Shown piece by piece: positions 8,271 through 17,992 of a DNA stretch of 64,000 nt. The position numbers were made by a program, and so were the translations under genes. Origin of the DNA: Hymenobacter terricola (lineage in GTDB: Bacteria; Bacteroidota; Bacteroidia; Cytophagales; Hymenobacteraceae). The DNA is taken from the NCBI RefSeq assembly GCF_017921975.2, contig NZ_JAGEMO020000016.1:124001-188000 (forward strand), given 5' to 3'. Under the pieces are notes generated by a model. That model had not been told where the DNA came from. It saw only the letters and a program-made list of their open reading frames with translations, and did not search any database. The first letter of the stretch is position 1. Each line of letters starts with the position of its first letter.

Positions 8271-8386
8271 CTCCAGAAGCTGGAACATTACTCCATAGGC
8301 GGGAGGGCCATTCATCGGGAATGATTTATAATGCTCTTAACTACAGGATGTTAAAAAATAAAAATTCTTTGGTATCCGGTTGGCCT
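8271..8386 (+). promoter_or_regulatory. Sigma-54 promoter with upstream enhancer, site A (giant protein A)
   Basis: The core TTTGGTATCCGGTTGGCC has GG at 8371-8372 and GC at 8383-8384, the exact -24/-12 spacing of sigma-54 promoters. The palindrome TCCAGAAGCTGGA (8272-8284) is centred 93 bp upstream of the GG, with a second CTCCA at 8291. The ATG of giant protein A lies 28 nt after the GC. The architecture is shared with sites B-F. Confidence 0.75.
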
Positions 8387-8411
8387 TGCGACCGGCATCA
8401 CGGAATACTCT

Positions 8412-11400
8412 ATGCAACGTTATTTACTTGGTTCTTGCCCGGCCAGCGCCGCGCTAAGGCGTTTCTGCCTGCTGCTTTGCCTGCTGCTTTGCCTGCTGGG
8501 CCTGGGCACGACTGCCCGCGCCGCCAACTACTACTGGGTCGGCAACAGCGGCGCCTGGACCGACATGAGCCACTGGGCCAACGCGAGCGGCGGGGCCGGC
8601 AACGCCTACGCCAGCGTGCCGAAAAACACCGACAATGTGTACTTCGATGCAAGTTCCTTCACGGTCAGTAGCCAGCGGGTAACCATTGTCGGGACCGTGA
8701 CCTGTCACGACATGACCTGGAGCGGCAACGTGCGCCTGGCCACCTTTGTGCAGGGGGCCAGCGGGGTGCTGGAAATAAACGGCGACCTGCACTACACCGC
8801 CACCATGGCGACGACGCCGGTCATCACCGTGCCCCACCGGATGCTGGCGGCCACTACCGGCGCGGTGGTGGATATGCAGGGGGTGCCGTTTGGGGCTTCC
8901 TTAACCTTCGACAGTGCCAATGGCGGCTGGACGTTTACCAGTGCTTTTAATGGTGCGTCGGGAACCGTCGTGAACATCTCGGCGGCCCGCCGGGTGAGCT
9001 TTGGCAGCACCACGCTCACGTTTAGCACGCTGAGCACCTACACGGGCGCGAGCGCCGTGGCGAGCACGGTGGTGGGCACCCTCGACCTGGGCAGCAGCAC
9101 GACCACGCTGCTGGTGCAGTCGAACACCGGGGCGCTGAACCTGAGCAATCCGAACCTGACGCTGACGGCCGGGACCAGCACCCTCAACGTGGGCGCCAGC
9201 GCGCTCACCAACTACAGCAGCCCGGTAAGCGTTACCACCGGGAAGGCCTTTGCTTTCAATGCCGTGGTGGTGAATTCCGGGAATGGCGCGGTCCTCAACG
9301 TGGCCAACTCGTCGTTCAATGCCCTCACCGTGAACAGCCGGCTGACGCTGAACAGCGCCGCTACCATTAGTGCCAGCGGCAGCCTGACGCTGGGGGCCGA
9401 TGCGACGCTGCTGGTGGGAACGGGCGCCACGAAGGTGCTGAGCTTCGGCAGCGGGGCCACCCTGGCCACGAGTGGCGGCTGCGCGGGCTTCGGCACGGTG
9501 CAATCGACGCTGGCGGGCAGCCCGGCCATCCTGGCCCGCAGCGGGGGCTGGGCCTCGGCCCCGCTCAGCTACGCGGTGTTGCAGGACCTCACCTTCACGG
9601 ATGGCAGCAGCGGCAACCCGGCCAACGGGGCGGCCGTGGCCACCGCCAGCGCCAACCAGGGCGGCTGCTCGGGCATTACGATTGCGGGCCTGCCGGTGAC
9701 CGACCTCTACTGGGTGGGCAACAGCGGCAGCTGGCACGACCCCAGCCACTGGGCCAGCACCAGCGGCGGCTCCACCGGGGGCAATACCTGCCTGCCCAAC
9801 GTGTTTACCGACGTGCACTTCGATGCCAATTCCTTCACGGCCACGGGCCGCGCGGTGACGCTGGACCTGACCGGCCAACAGTGCCGCAATATGGACTGGA
9901 CGGGCGTCACGAACAAGCCCACGCTGAACGCGACCTCCCGGTGCGTGCTCACGGTGGCCGGCTCGCTGACGCTGGTGGGGCCGGCCAGCCTGACGCAGGC
10001 GCTGGTGGCCGACCTGTTTCTGGGCCAGCCGGGCGGGGGCAGCTACACGCTCACCACGGCCGGCCAGCCCCTGGCGGCCCACCTGTGGTTTCGGGCCGCA
10101 GGGGGGAGCTATGCGCTGCTGGATGACGTGACGACCACCGGGCGCGTGTTCGTGGAATCGGGCACGTTCACGACCAACGACCATAGTATCAATGCCCAGT
10201 CCTTCAGCAGCGGCTACGGATTTAACTACTCCGTGTACGGCACCGGCTCGGGGCCGGCAGGGCCTCTCAGTCTGTCGCCGCCGACCGTGAACCTGGGCGC
10301 AAGCGTGCTGAACCTGCTGGGCACCAACACCCGCAACGATGCCAATGTGGCGGTCAGCAACTATACCTGGGACGTGGCCAGCGTCACGACGGCGGGCGTT
10401 ACCACCACGCCCGTCACGCTCAACGCCGGCAGCAGCACCATCAACCTGCTCAACGGCAACAATACGACCTTCTACAACAGCATCTTCCGGGGAGGACTCG
10501 GCCTGACGTACGGCACTGTCACCTTTGCGAACAACACCGGGGGCGCTTCGGCGACGATAATCGGCAATACCACCGCTTCCGACACGTTTCAGAACCTGCT
10601 GTTCTACGGGTCGGCCACCATCGGCAGCAACAACACCCTCAACGGGCAGCTGCTGCTGAGTCCGGGGAAGACCTACCTGGTCGCAAACGCCACCACCCAA
10701 ACGTTCCGGAGCGGGGCTACGCTGAATGCAACGGGGACGTGCTCGAACTTCATTACCATCACGGGTCCTTCGAGCGCGGCGGCGACCAGCTTTGTATCGG
10801 CCAGCAATGCACCGTTGCAGTACGTGATACTCCAGTACACCGCTTTTTCGGGGGGCGCCACCTGGCAGGACCAGAGCGGCCTGGACAATGGCAGCAACAC
10901 GGGCATCGCCATCACGCCGCCCCCGATGCGCACCCTGTACTGGGTGGGCGGAGGTGGCAACTGGAACGATGCCGCGCACTGGAGCCTGAGCAGCGGCGGG
11001 GCCGGCGGCGAATGCACCCCCTCGCTCGTCGATAACGTCGTGCTAGATGCCAGCTCGGTGACGACCACGGGCCAGACGCTGACCATCGACCTGGCCTCCT
11101 CCAACTGCCGCAGCATCGATTGCAGTGCGCTAACCAACGGCAAAGGCCTGACCCTGCGCAGCGTAGCCGGCAACCTGCTAAGCGTGTACGGCTCCGTGAC
11201 CTGGGCCCCCGCCCCCAATATGACCGTGGCCCTGGCCGGGGGCCTGGCCATACTGGGCCCCGGCACCGCCAGCACCCTCACCAGTGCCGGGCAACGGCTG
11301 ACGGGCAACCTCAATCTCAACGTACCCGGCGGCAGCGTGACGCTGGCCGACCCCTTCACCAGCTCCGCCGGGATTACGCACACGGCCGGCACGCTTACGA

Positions 11401-13898
11401 CCAATGACCAGCCCGTCAGCATCGTTAACTACGCCACTTCGGGTGTGCTGGCGAAGGCCCTCCAGCTGGGGGCCTCGCCGGTAACCGTGAATGGCAGCTG
11501 GGTGGTGGCCGTAACGGCGAACTTGGTCGTGACGCCGGGCACCTCGCTGCTCACCGTGAATGCCAGCGCCTTCACCGGGGGCGGCCAGCCTTATAATGAC
11601 GTATTGATTGATAATCCCTTAACCGTCATTGCGCTGGCCGGGAACAATACGTTTCACAACCTCCAGCTAACCGGGTCCACTAACATCCTGGGCAGCAATA
11701 CCGTCAACGGCACGCTGACCTTTTTCCCCGGCCGGGCCTACGTTTTCACCGCCGCCACTACCACCACGTTTGGCCCCAATGCCACGCTGGTATCGGTGGG
11801 CCTGAGCAACAACCCCGTCACCCTGCAAAGCACCGTGAACGGCAGCCTCTTCACCTGGACCAAGGCCACGGGCGGCATCTGCGCCGACTACACCTACATC
11901 CGCGACAGCCGGGCCACGGGCGGGGCCTACTTCGAGGCCGGCCGCAACGGGGCCAACGACCAGGGCAACAACCCGGGCTGGAGCTTCGGCTTCCTGCCCC
12001 GGGCCAGCTACGCCAACCGCACCACCTGCCCCGCCGAGGGCGCGCACACGCTCCGCCTCGACTTCACGGCCTACGACGGCATCAACAACGTGGCCGGCCT
12101 TGCGCTGACCACCGCGCAGTTCCCGCTCGCCGTGCGCGTGCACAACCTCACGGCCAACACCTACGAAGACGTGAGTGCCCCCGCCACGCCCTATTACTAC
12201 CCCATCCCGACCAGCACCGCCACCACGCAGTACCAAGTAATTTCGCTGGGCACCTCGCCTACCAGCGGCTGCGGCGGCACCAGCAATACCGACCTGAGCA
12301 CGTTCCCTGTCGTGACCGATGCCATCCTGGCCGGGGCGACCGGCACCTGGAGCGGCAACAGCACCCCGGCCGATGGCAACTGGCTTGATTGCCACAACTG
12401 GGCCAGCGGCACGGTGCCCGATGTCACCACCGACGCGACCATCAGCCCAAACACCACGTCGGTGAGCCTGGGCAACAGCCTGATGGCTAACGTACCCGTG
12501 CAGCCCACGCTGAATGCGGCGGGCGCGGCCGTGCATGCGCTCACTATTCCGGCCGGCACCACCTTCACGCTGGGCAGCAGCGGCCAGCTGGCCGTTGCCG
12601 GCGACTGGCTGAATACCGGCACGGTGACGCCGGCCCCCACCAGCCAGGTCACCTTCCAGGGCAGCAGCGCCCAAACGCTGACCGGCGGCCTCTTCGGCAG
12701 CGTAGTGGTGAACAACCCCGCCGGCCTGACGCTGGCCACCGACGCCAGCACCAGCGGTACGCTCGTGCTGACCGCCGGCACCATCACGACGGGCAGCCGC
12801 AAATGGGTGCACAGCAACGCCAGCGCCACCAGCCTCAGCGGCTACAGCGCCGGCAGCTACGTGGCCGGCAACCTGCGCCGAACCCTCGCCAGCAATGTTT
12901 CGGCGACGTATGCCTTTCCCGTGGGCACGGCCAGCCAATACGCCCTCTACGAGCTGCTGGACCACAACCTGCGCGGCACGGGCTTCGGCACCATCGACGC
13001 CAGTTTTGGCCCCAAGCCCGGCACCGATGCCAACCTGACCTACCACGAGCCGGGCTATCGCACCCCGTACAGCACCGTAAACAACGCCGGGGTCTGGACG
13101 CTCACGCCCGGCACCCAGCCCAGCGCCGGCACCTACGACGCCAAAGTGAGCCTGCTGCCCTTCAGTAATTTGAATGACAACTACTTCGCTATCCTCAAGC
13201 GCCCCGACGCCAGCACCGACGCGGCCGATTGGACCGGTGGGGGCGGCACCCTCAACCCCGATGGCGGCGCGGGGCGCATGCTGGCGAATGGCTACGCCCT
13301 GCGCCTGGGCCTGAGCAGCTTCAGCCAGTTTGGCCTGGGCCAGACGCTGGGGGCCTCCCCGCTACCCGTGACGCTGACCCGTTTTACGGCCACGGCCAGC
13401 GGCACCTGCGGCGCGCGCCTCGACTGGGCCACGGCCAGCGAAGTGCAAAGCGACCGGTTTGAGCTGGAGCGAAGCCCGGACGGCCGTTTGTTCGCAAAAA
13501 TAGCCACCGTCGCGAGTCGCAACAGCCCCAGCGGCAGCACCTACAGCTACCTCGACCAGCAGCCCGGCGAGGGAGTGAACTATTATCGCCTCCGGCTGGT
13601 CGACGTGGACCGCACCAGCACGTACAGCCCCGTCGTCACGCTCACCGTCGCCTGCGGCACCGCCAGCACCGTGCGCCTGGTGCCCAACCCGGCCACGAGC
13701 ACCGTGCGCCTCCTGGGGCTGCACCCCGGCCAAGTCCTGCGCGTGTATGGCAGCGATGGCCGCCTAATATATGCCGGGCCGGCCACCGGAACTGACCAGG
13801 CCCTGGAAGTCAGCGGCTGGGCCACGGGCCTGTACTTGGTCCTCGTCCGTAATGCCGATGGCGGGCTGGCGGGCACTCAGAAGCTCCTGAAGCAATAG
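8412..13898 (+). CDS. Giant secreted T9SS surface protein A with repeated WVG/HW modules
   Basis: This 1828-residue exported protein has a signal peptide of about 37 residues (LLLCLLLCLLGL, then ARA). The C-terminal ~75 residues (LVPNPATSTVRLLG to GTQKLLKQ) form a type-A T9SS sorting domain, so the product should cross the outer membrane and be cell-surface or secreted. Repeated modules start with YWVGNSGxWxDxxHW at about residues 40, 432 and 841, continue with (D)xVxFDAxSFT and end with CRxMDW. A fourth, shorter form (GNWLDCHNWASGTVP) is near 1320. Between them are Thr/Ser/Asn-rich beta-helix-like stretches. A Fn3-like segment (LPVTLTRFTA, YYRLRLVDVD) precedes the sorting domain. Protein B at 58140 is its paralogue. 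The role (adhesin or matrix protein) is inferred. Confidence 0.85.
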   Translation: MQRYLLGSCPASAALRRFCLLLCLLLCLLGLGTTARAANYYWVGNSGAWTDMSHWANASGGAGNAYASVPKNTDNVYFDASSFTVSSQRVTIVGTVTCHDMTWSGNVRLATFVQGASGVLEINGDLHYTATMATTPVITVPHRMLAATTGAVVDMQGVPFGASLTFDSANGGWTFTSAFNGASGTVVNISAARRVSFGSTTLTFSTLSTYTGASAVASTVVGTLDLGSSTTTLLVQSNTGALNLSNPNLTLTAGTSTLNVGASALTNYSSPVSVTTGKAFAFNAVVVNSGNGAVLNVANSSFNALTVNSRLTLNSAATISASGSLTLGADATLLVGTGATKVLSFGSGATLATSGGCAGFGTVQSTLAGSPAILARSGGWASAPLSYAVLQDLTFTDGSSGNPANGAAVATASANQGGCSGITIAGLPVTDLYWVGNSGSWHDPSHWASTSGGSTGGNTCLPNVFTDVHFDANSFTATGRAVTLDLTGQQCRNMDWTGVTNKPTLNATSRCVLTVAGSLTLVGPASLTQALVADLFLGQPGGGSYTLTTAGQPLAAHLWFRAAGGSYALLDDVTTTGRVFVESGTFTTNDHSINAQSFSSGYGFNYSVYGTGSGPAGPLSLSPPTVNLGASVLNLLGTNTRNDANVAVSNYTWDVASVTTAGVTTTPVTLNAGSSTINLLNGNNTTFYNSIFRGGLGLTYGTVTFANNTGGASATIIGNTTASDTFQNLLFYGSATIGSNNTLNGQLLLSPGKTYLVANATTQTFRSGATLNATGTCSNFITITGPSSAAATSFVSASNAPLQYVILQYTAFSGGATWQDQSGLDNGSNTGIAITPPPMRTLYWVGGGGNWNDAAHWSLSSGGAGGECTPSLVDNVVLDASSVTTTGQTLTIDLASSNCRSIDCSALTNGKGLTLRSVAGNLLSVYGSVTWAPAPNMTVALAGGLAILGPGTASTLTSAGQRLTGNLNLNVPGGSVTLADPFTSSAGITHTAGTLTTNDQPVSIVNYATSGVLAKALQLGASPVTVNGSWVVAVTANLVVTPGTSLLTVNASAFTGGGQPYNDVLIDNPLTVIALAGNNTFHNLQLTGSTNILGSNTVNGTLTFFPGRAYVFTAATTTTFGPNATLVSVGLSNNPVTLQSTVNGSLFTWTKATGGICADYTYIRDSRATGGAYFEAGRNGANDQGNNPGWSFGFLPRASYANRTTCPAEGAHTLRLDFTAYDGINNVAGLALTTAQFPLAVRVHNLTANTYEDVSAPATPYYYPIPTSTATTQYQVISLGTSPTSGCGGTSNTDLSTFPVVTDAILAGATGTWSGNSTPADGNWLDCHNWASGTVPDVTTDATISPNTTSVSLGNSLMANVPVQPTLNAAGAAVHALTIPAGTTFTLGSSGQLAVAGDWLNTGTVTPAPTSQVTFQGSSAQTLTGGLFGSVVVNNPAGLTLATDASTSGTLVLTAGTITTGSRKWVHSNASATSLSGYSAGSYVAGNLRRTLASNVSATYAFPVGTASQYALYELLDHNLRGTGFGTIDASFGPKPGTDANLTYHEPGYRTPYSTVNNAGVWTLTPGTQPSAGTYDAKVSLLPFSNLNDNYFAILKRPDASTDAADWTGGGGTLNPDGGAGRMLANGYALRLGLSSFSQFGLGQTLGASPLPVTLTRFTATASGTCGARLDWATASEVQSDRFELERSPDGRLFAKIATVASRNSPSGSTYSYLDQQPGEGVNYYRLRLVDVDRTSTYSPVVTLTVACGTASTVRLVPNPATSTVRLLGLHPGQVLRVYGSDGRLIYAGPATGTDQALEVSGWATGLYLVLVRNADGGLAGTQKLLKQ

Positions 13899-14283
13899 CG
13901 TGCAGCGCATGGAAAGGCAGTGCATTAAAAGCGCCCCGTGTTTGAGCTGGCGCGTTACTGGGTTACTGCCATGGCCCCGTGTATTTTTAGCAGCGCGTTG
14001 CCGTTTGCAGCCGGCCAATGGCGGCGTCGGATGCCCTCAAATTTGCCCAGCCTGGTGGGCGTTGTGCCTCCGGCGCGGTAGCAACTCATCCCGCGCTATC
14101 CCCGGCCACGTCGAAACCCAAGGCCAAACTACTTCCCAACTCTGTACGGCTTAGCTAGACCAGCTCACTAGCTGCGGGTATACTGCTGTGCGTGAATCGA
14201 ATTAATCTGCCCCGGCATCTCGGCGGCAGGTGCTTCTTTTCCGTATGCGGCATGGGTGATACTCCCGCCCTAATCTGTCCCCC
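13899..14283. other. Intergenic region before the CheB-like gene
   Basis: No gene, clear terminator or recognised promoter was found. Short frames here lack credible starts or composition. It probably contains the end of the giant-protein transcript and the promoter of the CheB-like gene. Confidence 0.5.
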
Positions 14284-15372
14284 ATGCCCACGCCGCTCTC
14301 CAAAAAAACTCGCTCACATCACCGCGACATTGTCGTCATCGGGGCCTCGGCGGGCGGCGTCTCGGCGCTGCTGGAGCTGGTGAAAGCCCTGCCGGCTGAT
14401 TTTCCGGCGCCCATCTTCGTGGTGCAGCACGTCGGGGCCGACTCGCATAGCATTCTGCCGCAACTGCTTAGCAGCGCATCCGCACTGCCGGTCAGGCACC
14501 CGCAAAACGGCGAAATCGTGGTGCCGGGCGTCATCTACGTGGCGCGGCCCGACTACCACCTGCTGCTCGAAGGCAACCAGGTGCTAGTGACCCGGGGGCC
14601 CAAGGAAAACCGCTTTCGGCCCTCCATCGACGCCCTGTTCCGCTCGGCGGCCTATACTTTTGGGCCCCGGGTGATTGGCGTGGTGCTCACCGGCTACCTC
14701 GACGATGGCACCTCCGGCCTGTGGTCGGTGCAGCGCATGGGCGGGCTGGCCATTGTGCAAGACCCCGCCGACGCCCAGGCCCCGTCCATGCCCTCCAACG
14801 CGCTGGAATACGTCACGGCCGATTACGTGGTGCCCCTGGCCGAGCTGGGCTCGCTGCTGGTCCGGCTCACCGCCGAGCCCTCGCCCGCCAAGCCGCGCAT
14901 CCCCGTCGACCAGCTCGAACTGCTCAAGATTGAGCTCACCATTGCCAAGCTGGACAATGCCTTTGAGCTGGGCATTATTGAGAGAGGCAAGCTCACGCCC
15001 TTCACCTGCCCGGAATGCCACGGCGCCCTCACCCAGCTCATTGAAGGCAAGCTCATCCGCTACCGCTGCCACACCGGTCACGCTTATACGATAAGTGCGC
15101 TATTGGGCGAAGTCACCGCCTCGGTAGAAGGGCTGCTGTACCAGTCCATGCGCGGGCTCGAAGAAACCAAAATGCTGGTCCACAGCCTGGGCCAGCACTA
15201 TGCGGCCCGGCATCAACCCGAGGTAGCCAAACTGTTTTTTCAAAAAGCCGACGAAATCGGCAAGCAGGCAAAGGTGGTGCACGCCTCCATCCTGCAACAC
15301 GAAGCTCTCAGCGGCGACCTCCGGTTCTCCGCAATGGCAGGGGCGTTGCCGCATAGCACCGCCGTTATCTAA
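14284..15372 (+). CDS. CheB-type methylesterase domain protein with zinc-ribbon-like C-terminus, no receiver
   Basis: This 362-residue protein matches the catalytic domain of the CheB protein-glutamate methylesterase. The triad is visible as Ser22 (GASAGG), His49 (VVQHVG) and Asp141 ([11 protein letters not shown]). Unlike chemotaxis CheB it has no N-terminal receiver. The C-terminal 150 residues contain CPECHG and CHTGH, a likely zinc-binding knuckle, and a long helical tail ([18 protein letters not shown]). Such stand-alone CheB domains often occur next to CheR or histidine kinases. Here a histidine kinase follows on the same strand after about 100 bp, but there is no CheR, CheA or receptor nearby, so the methyl-ester substrate is unknown. 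Confidence 0.85.
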   Translation: MPTPLSKKTRSHHRDIVVIGASAGGVSALLELVKALPADFPAPIFVVQHVGADSHSILPQLLSSASALPVRHPQNGEIVVPGVIYVARPDYHLLLEGNQVLVTRGPKENRFRPSIDALFRSAAYTFGPRVIGVVLTGYLDDGTSGLWSVQRMGGLAIVQDPADAQAPSMPSNALEYVTADYVVPLAELGSLLVRLTAEPSPAKPRIPVDQLELLKIELTIAKLDNAFELGIIERGKLTPFTCPECHGALTQLIEGKLIRYRCHTGHAYTISALLGEVTASVEGLLYQSMRGLEETKMLVHSLGQHYAARHQPEVAKLFFQKADEIGKQAKVVHASILQHEALSGDLRFSAMAGALPHSTAVI

Positions 15373-15478
15373 GCTGCGAAAAGCAGAAATAAACGCTGGT
15401 TGTGGCTTTGCAATTGGGAAAGCCCATCGGTTTTGCATTGGCAAATCCGTACCTTTCCTAACCCCCTTGTTCCTATTA

Positions 15479-16993
15479 ATGCCTGATTCTACGCCACTTC
15501 CTGCTTCTACTGCTCCACCCCACCCGTCGGAGACGCCCCGGCGGGCCCTGGAACAGGCCGCTCGCGCCGCCGCCGAGGAACAGCGGCTGCGCACGCTGCT
15601 CCAGAATGCGCCGACGTGCATGGCCAGCTTGGCGGGGCCCGACCACCTGGTGGCCATCACCAATGAGCTGCTTCGGCAGCTGTTTGGTGAGCGGCCCCTC
15701 ACGGGCTTGCCCCTGCGCGAGGCCTTGCCGGAGCTGGTCGGCCAGCCTTTTTTTGACTTGCTTGACGAGGCCTACCGCACCGGCGAGCCGTGCTACGGCC
15801 GCGAAGCCGGGGCCAACGCCGATTCTACCCACGCTGGCCAGAACCGGCCGGTCTATTTCAATTTCATTGGCCAGCCCGTGCGCGACACCCTGGGCCGGGT
15901 CACGGGCGTGCTGCTGTTTGTCTACAACGTGAGCGCGCACGTCCAGGCCCGCCAGCTGGCCGAGGCGGACGACCGGCCGCCGGCCACGGCGCATCAATTG
16001 GCCATTGCCAACGAGGAGCTGGCCATCGCCAACGAGGAGCTGTCGGTGAGCTACGAGGAGCTGGACGCCAGCAACCACCATCTGGCCGCCACCAACCTGG
16101 AGCTGGCCACCGCCAATGAGCACCTCCGGACGTCCAACCTCAACATTCAGCAACAGGCCCAGGAGCTGCACAGGGCCCACTTAGCCCTGCGCAAGCTCAA
16201 CCAGCAGCTCGAAGCCCGCGTGGCCGAGCGCACCGACCAGCTGCAAGCCGCCCTCCACGACGTCGAGCACGCCAACACTGCCCTGAACCTGAGCAACCAG
16301 CAGCTCACCCGCACCAATCAGGACCTGGACAGCTTCGTGTATGCCTCCAGCCACGACCTCAAGCAGCCCGTCAATAACCTGGCCGGCCTCATTGAGGAGC
16401 TCCACCGCAGCGTCACGTTTGCCGACCCCGCCGAAGAGCAGCTCCTGCTGCCCCTCATTCACGACGCGCTGCGCCAGCTCAGCACCAACATCGACGACCT
16501 GGCCGCCCTGGGCCAGGCCCAGCAGGTAGCCCTGGCCCCGGCCGAACCCGTGGACCTGAAGGCCCTGGTGCAGGACGTGCTCCAAACCCTGGAGCCGCAG
16601 GTGCGCGCCGCCCGCGCCCGCGTCACCACCGATTTTAGCGTCCGGCCCATCCTCTTCTATTCGCGGGCCAGCCTGCGAACCATTCTGCTCAACCTGCTCA
16701 GCAACGCCTTCAAATACGCCGACCCCGCCCGCCCGTCCCGCGTGCACTGCTCGCTGTGGCTGGAGGCCGGCCGGCCCGTGCTCTGGGTAAAGGATAACGG
16801 GCTTGGGTTCGACGCGGCCCGCTACGGGGCCGAGCTGTTCCAGCTGTTCCGCCGCTTCCACACCCACACCGAGGGCACCGGCGTGGGCCTGTACCTCGTC
16901 AACCGCCTGGTGCAGGTGCAGGGCGGCCACCTGGCAGTAGAAAGCCAGGTGGGCGAGGGCGCCACCTTCCGGGTGCATTTTGGGCGTGCCTAA
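15479..16993 (+). CDS. PAS histidine kinase with long octad coiled coil
   Basis: This soluble sensor kinase has 504 residues. A PAS-like domain occupies about residues 35-150 (LLQNAPTCMASLAGPDH, LLFVYNVSAHVQARQ). A long coiled coil follows (about 160-285) with near-exact 8-residue repeats of the type LAIANEEL. HisKA has His292 in SHDLKQPVNNL, and the HATPase carries NLLSNAFKYA, DNGLGFD and GTGVGLYLVN. There is no receiver. The ATG at 15479 is chosen; a TTG four codons upstream is less likely. Its HisKA/HATPase closely resembles that of the receiver-kinase at 20746 (SHDLKQPVNNL in both). It lies about 100 bp after the CheB-like gene and may work with it. Confidence 0.85.
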   Translation: MPDSTPLPASTAPPHPSETPRRALEQAARAAAEEQRLRTLLQNAPTCMASLAGPDHLVAITNELLRQLFGERPLTGLPLREALPELVGQPFFDLLDEAYRTGEPCYGREAGANADSTHAGQNRPVYFNFIGQPVRDTLGRVTGVLLFVYNVSAHVQARQLAEADDRPPATAHQLAIANEELAIANEELSVSYEELDASNHHLAATNLELATANEHLRTSNLNIQQQAQELHRAHLALRKLNQQLEARVAERTDQLQAALHDVEHANTALNLSNQQLTRTNQDLDSFVYASSHDLKQPVNNLAGLIEELHRSVTFADPAEEQLLLPLIHDALRQLSTNIDDLAALGQAQQVALAPAEPVDLKALVQDVLQTLEPQVRAARARVTTDFSVRPILFYSRASLRTILLNLLSNAFKYADPARPSRVHCSLWLEAGRPVLWVKDNGLGFDAARYGAELFQLFRRFHTHTEGTGVGLYLVNRLVQVQGGHLAVESQVGEGATFRVHFGRA

Positions 16994-17416
16994 CCGGGTG
17001 TGCCTAGCCGGGCACCGCCAACCGGAATCAGAAGGGGTCAACTGCTTACGTCCTTTCAGGTTCAGCTAATCTAAAGCGACCTGTTATTCAGCCCCTGCCG
17101 CCCGCCCCGAAATAACTCAGCGGGCGGCGCTGCTATGTGGCCTGAGGAGGTTACCTTTAAAGAATTCGTGACGCGCTAACGCGCTGGCGGCCCTTTTCGG
17201 ACCTGCTTTTTGCGCGTTATTCACGAGTAGCGTGGTTGTGCAGGGCAACTTTGTCCTTGTACGGGTTTCAATACGATACGACGGCTGTTTGCTCCCGGCG
17301 GGCTTTGGCGAACTACGCGCCGTTTCCGCCATTGAGGCGCCGGACTCCAATGGCTTAGCCCATTGGGCCGCAGACTGGCCACGAAAGCTCCTTTTTGCTG
17401 CATTTCACTCTACCTC
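16994..17416. other. Intergenic region upstream of the phytochrome operon
   Basis: No gene is supported. A 9-bp inverted repeat (GCCGCCCGC at 17097 with GCGGGCGGC at 17120) may be a weak terminator for the kinase gene, but no T-run follows. The promoter for the heme oxygenase operon should be here; no confident -33/-7 or sigma-54 pair was found. Confidence 0.5.
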
Positions 17417-17992
17417 ATGTTGCTGACCCTCGAAAGCCCGACCCTCATGCAGCGGCTGCGCGCCGACACGCGGCCCTACCACGACGCCGTGGAGCAAAAC
17501 CCCTTCAATCAGGCCCTGGGGGCCGGCACGGTCACCACGGCCCTCACGGCCCGCTTTCTGAGCCGGATGTACGGGTTCGTGCAGCCCTACGAAACGCAGC
17601 TGCGCGAGCAGGCCGGCCAATTTGGCCCCGCCTGGCAGCTCGACCAGCGCTACCGGGCCCACTTAATTCTCGAAGATTTGGACCAGCTCGGCTACCTGGC
17701 CGCGCCCCCGCTGTGCCCGGCGCTACCGCCGCTGCACACGCGCCCGCAGCTGCTGGGCGCGATGTACGTGCTCGAAGGCTCGGCCCTGGGCGGACAGGTG
17801 ATTGCCCGGCAGCTGGCCACGGCCGGCATTGCGGGCCGCACCTACTTCGCGGGCCGGGCCGAGCGCACCGGCCCGATGTGGAAATCCTTCTGCCAGCAGC
17901 TGGAAGCCACCGCCACCGACCACACCCAGGCGGCCATTGCGGCCTCGGCCATTCACTCTTTCCAGACCCTGACCGCGTGGCTGAATCAGTAG
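17417..17992 (+). CDS. bphO: Biliverdin-producing heme oxygenase
   Basis: This 191-residue protein of the bacterial heme oxygenase family opens the heme ring to biliverdin, the chromophore of the phytochrome encoded next. The proximal heme ligand is probably His22 (RPYHDAVEQ), and the distal helix motif GSALGGQVI is present, as are MYGFVQPYE and MYVLEGSALG. The start at ATG 17417 (MLLTLESPTLMQRL) gives a normal N-terminus for the family. Its stop overlaps the phytochrome start by 16 nt in another frame, so the two are translationally coupled. The location immediately before bphP fixes the role. Confidence 0.93.
   Translation: MLLTLESPTLMQRLRADTRPYHDAVEQNPFNQALGAGTVTTALTARFLSRMYGFVQPYETQLREQAGQFGPAWQLDQRYRAHLILEDLDQLGYLAAPPLCPALPPLHTRPQLLGAMYVLEGSALGGQVIARQLATAGIAGRTYFAGRAERTGPMWKSFCQQLEATATDHTQAAIAASAIHSFQTLTAWLNQ

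Noticed and set aside
8901..10979. 692-codon minus-strand frame opposite giant protein A, and similar long antisense frames opposite protein B and the kinases.
   Set aside because: Composition is Arg/Gly/Ala/His-rich as expected for antisense of GC-rich coding DNA, with no domains; the plus-strand proteins are clearly real.
15396..15414. CTGGTTGTGGCTTTGCAA upstream of the kinase at 15479 fits sigma-54 spacing (GG 15398, GC 15410).
   Set aside because: No CTCCAG-type enhancer lies 92-94 bp upstream (that position is inside the CheB-like gene), and the -24 element is not GGCAC. A single core match of this length can occur by chance.
17232..17250. Sigma-54-like CGTGGTTGTGCAGGGC before the heme oxygenase gene.
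   Set aside because: The spacing is 11 bp, one short of the required 12, and there is no enhancer.
17395..17976. Longer phytochrome frame starting inside the heme oxygenase gene.
   Set aside because: The extra 194 residues are a shadow of the heme oxygenase; the chromophore Cys sits at the normal position only with the GTG at 17977.
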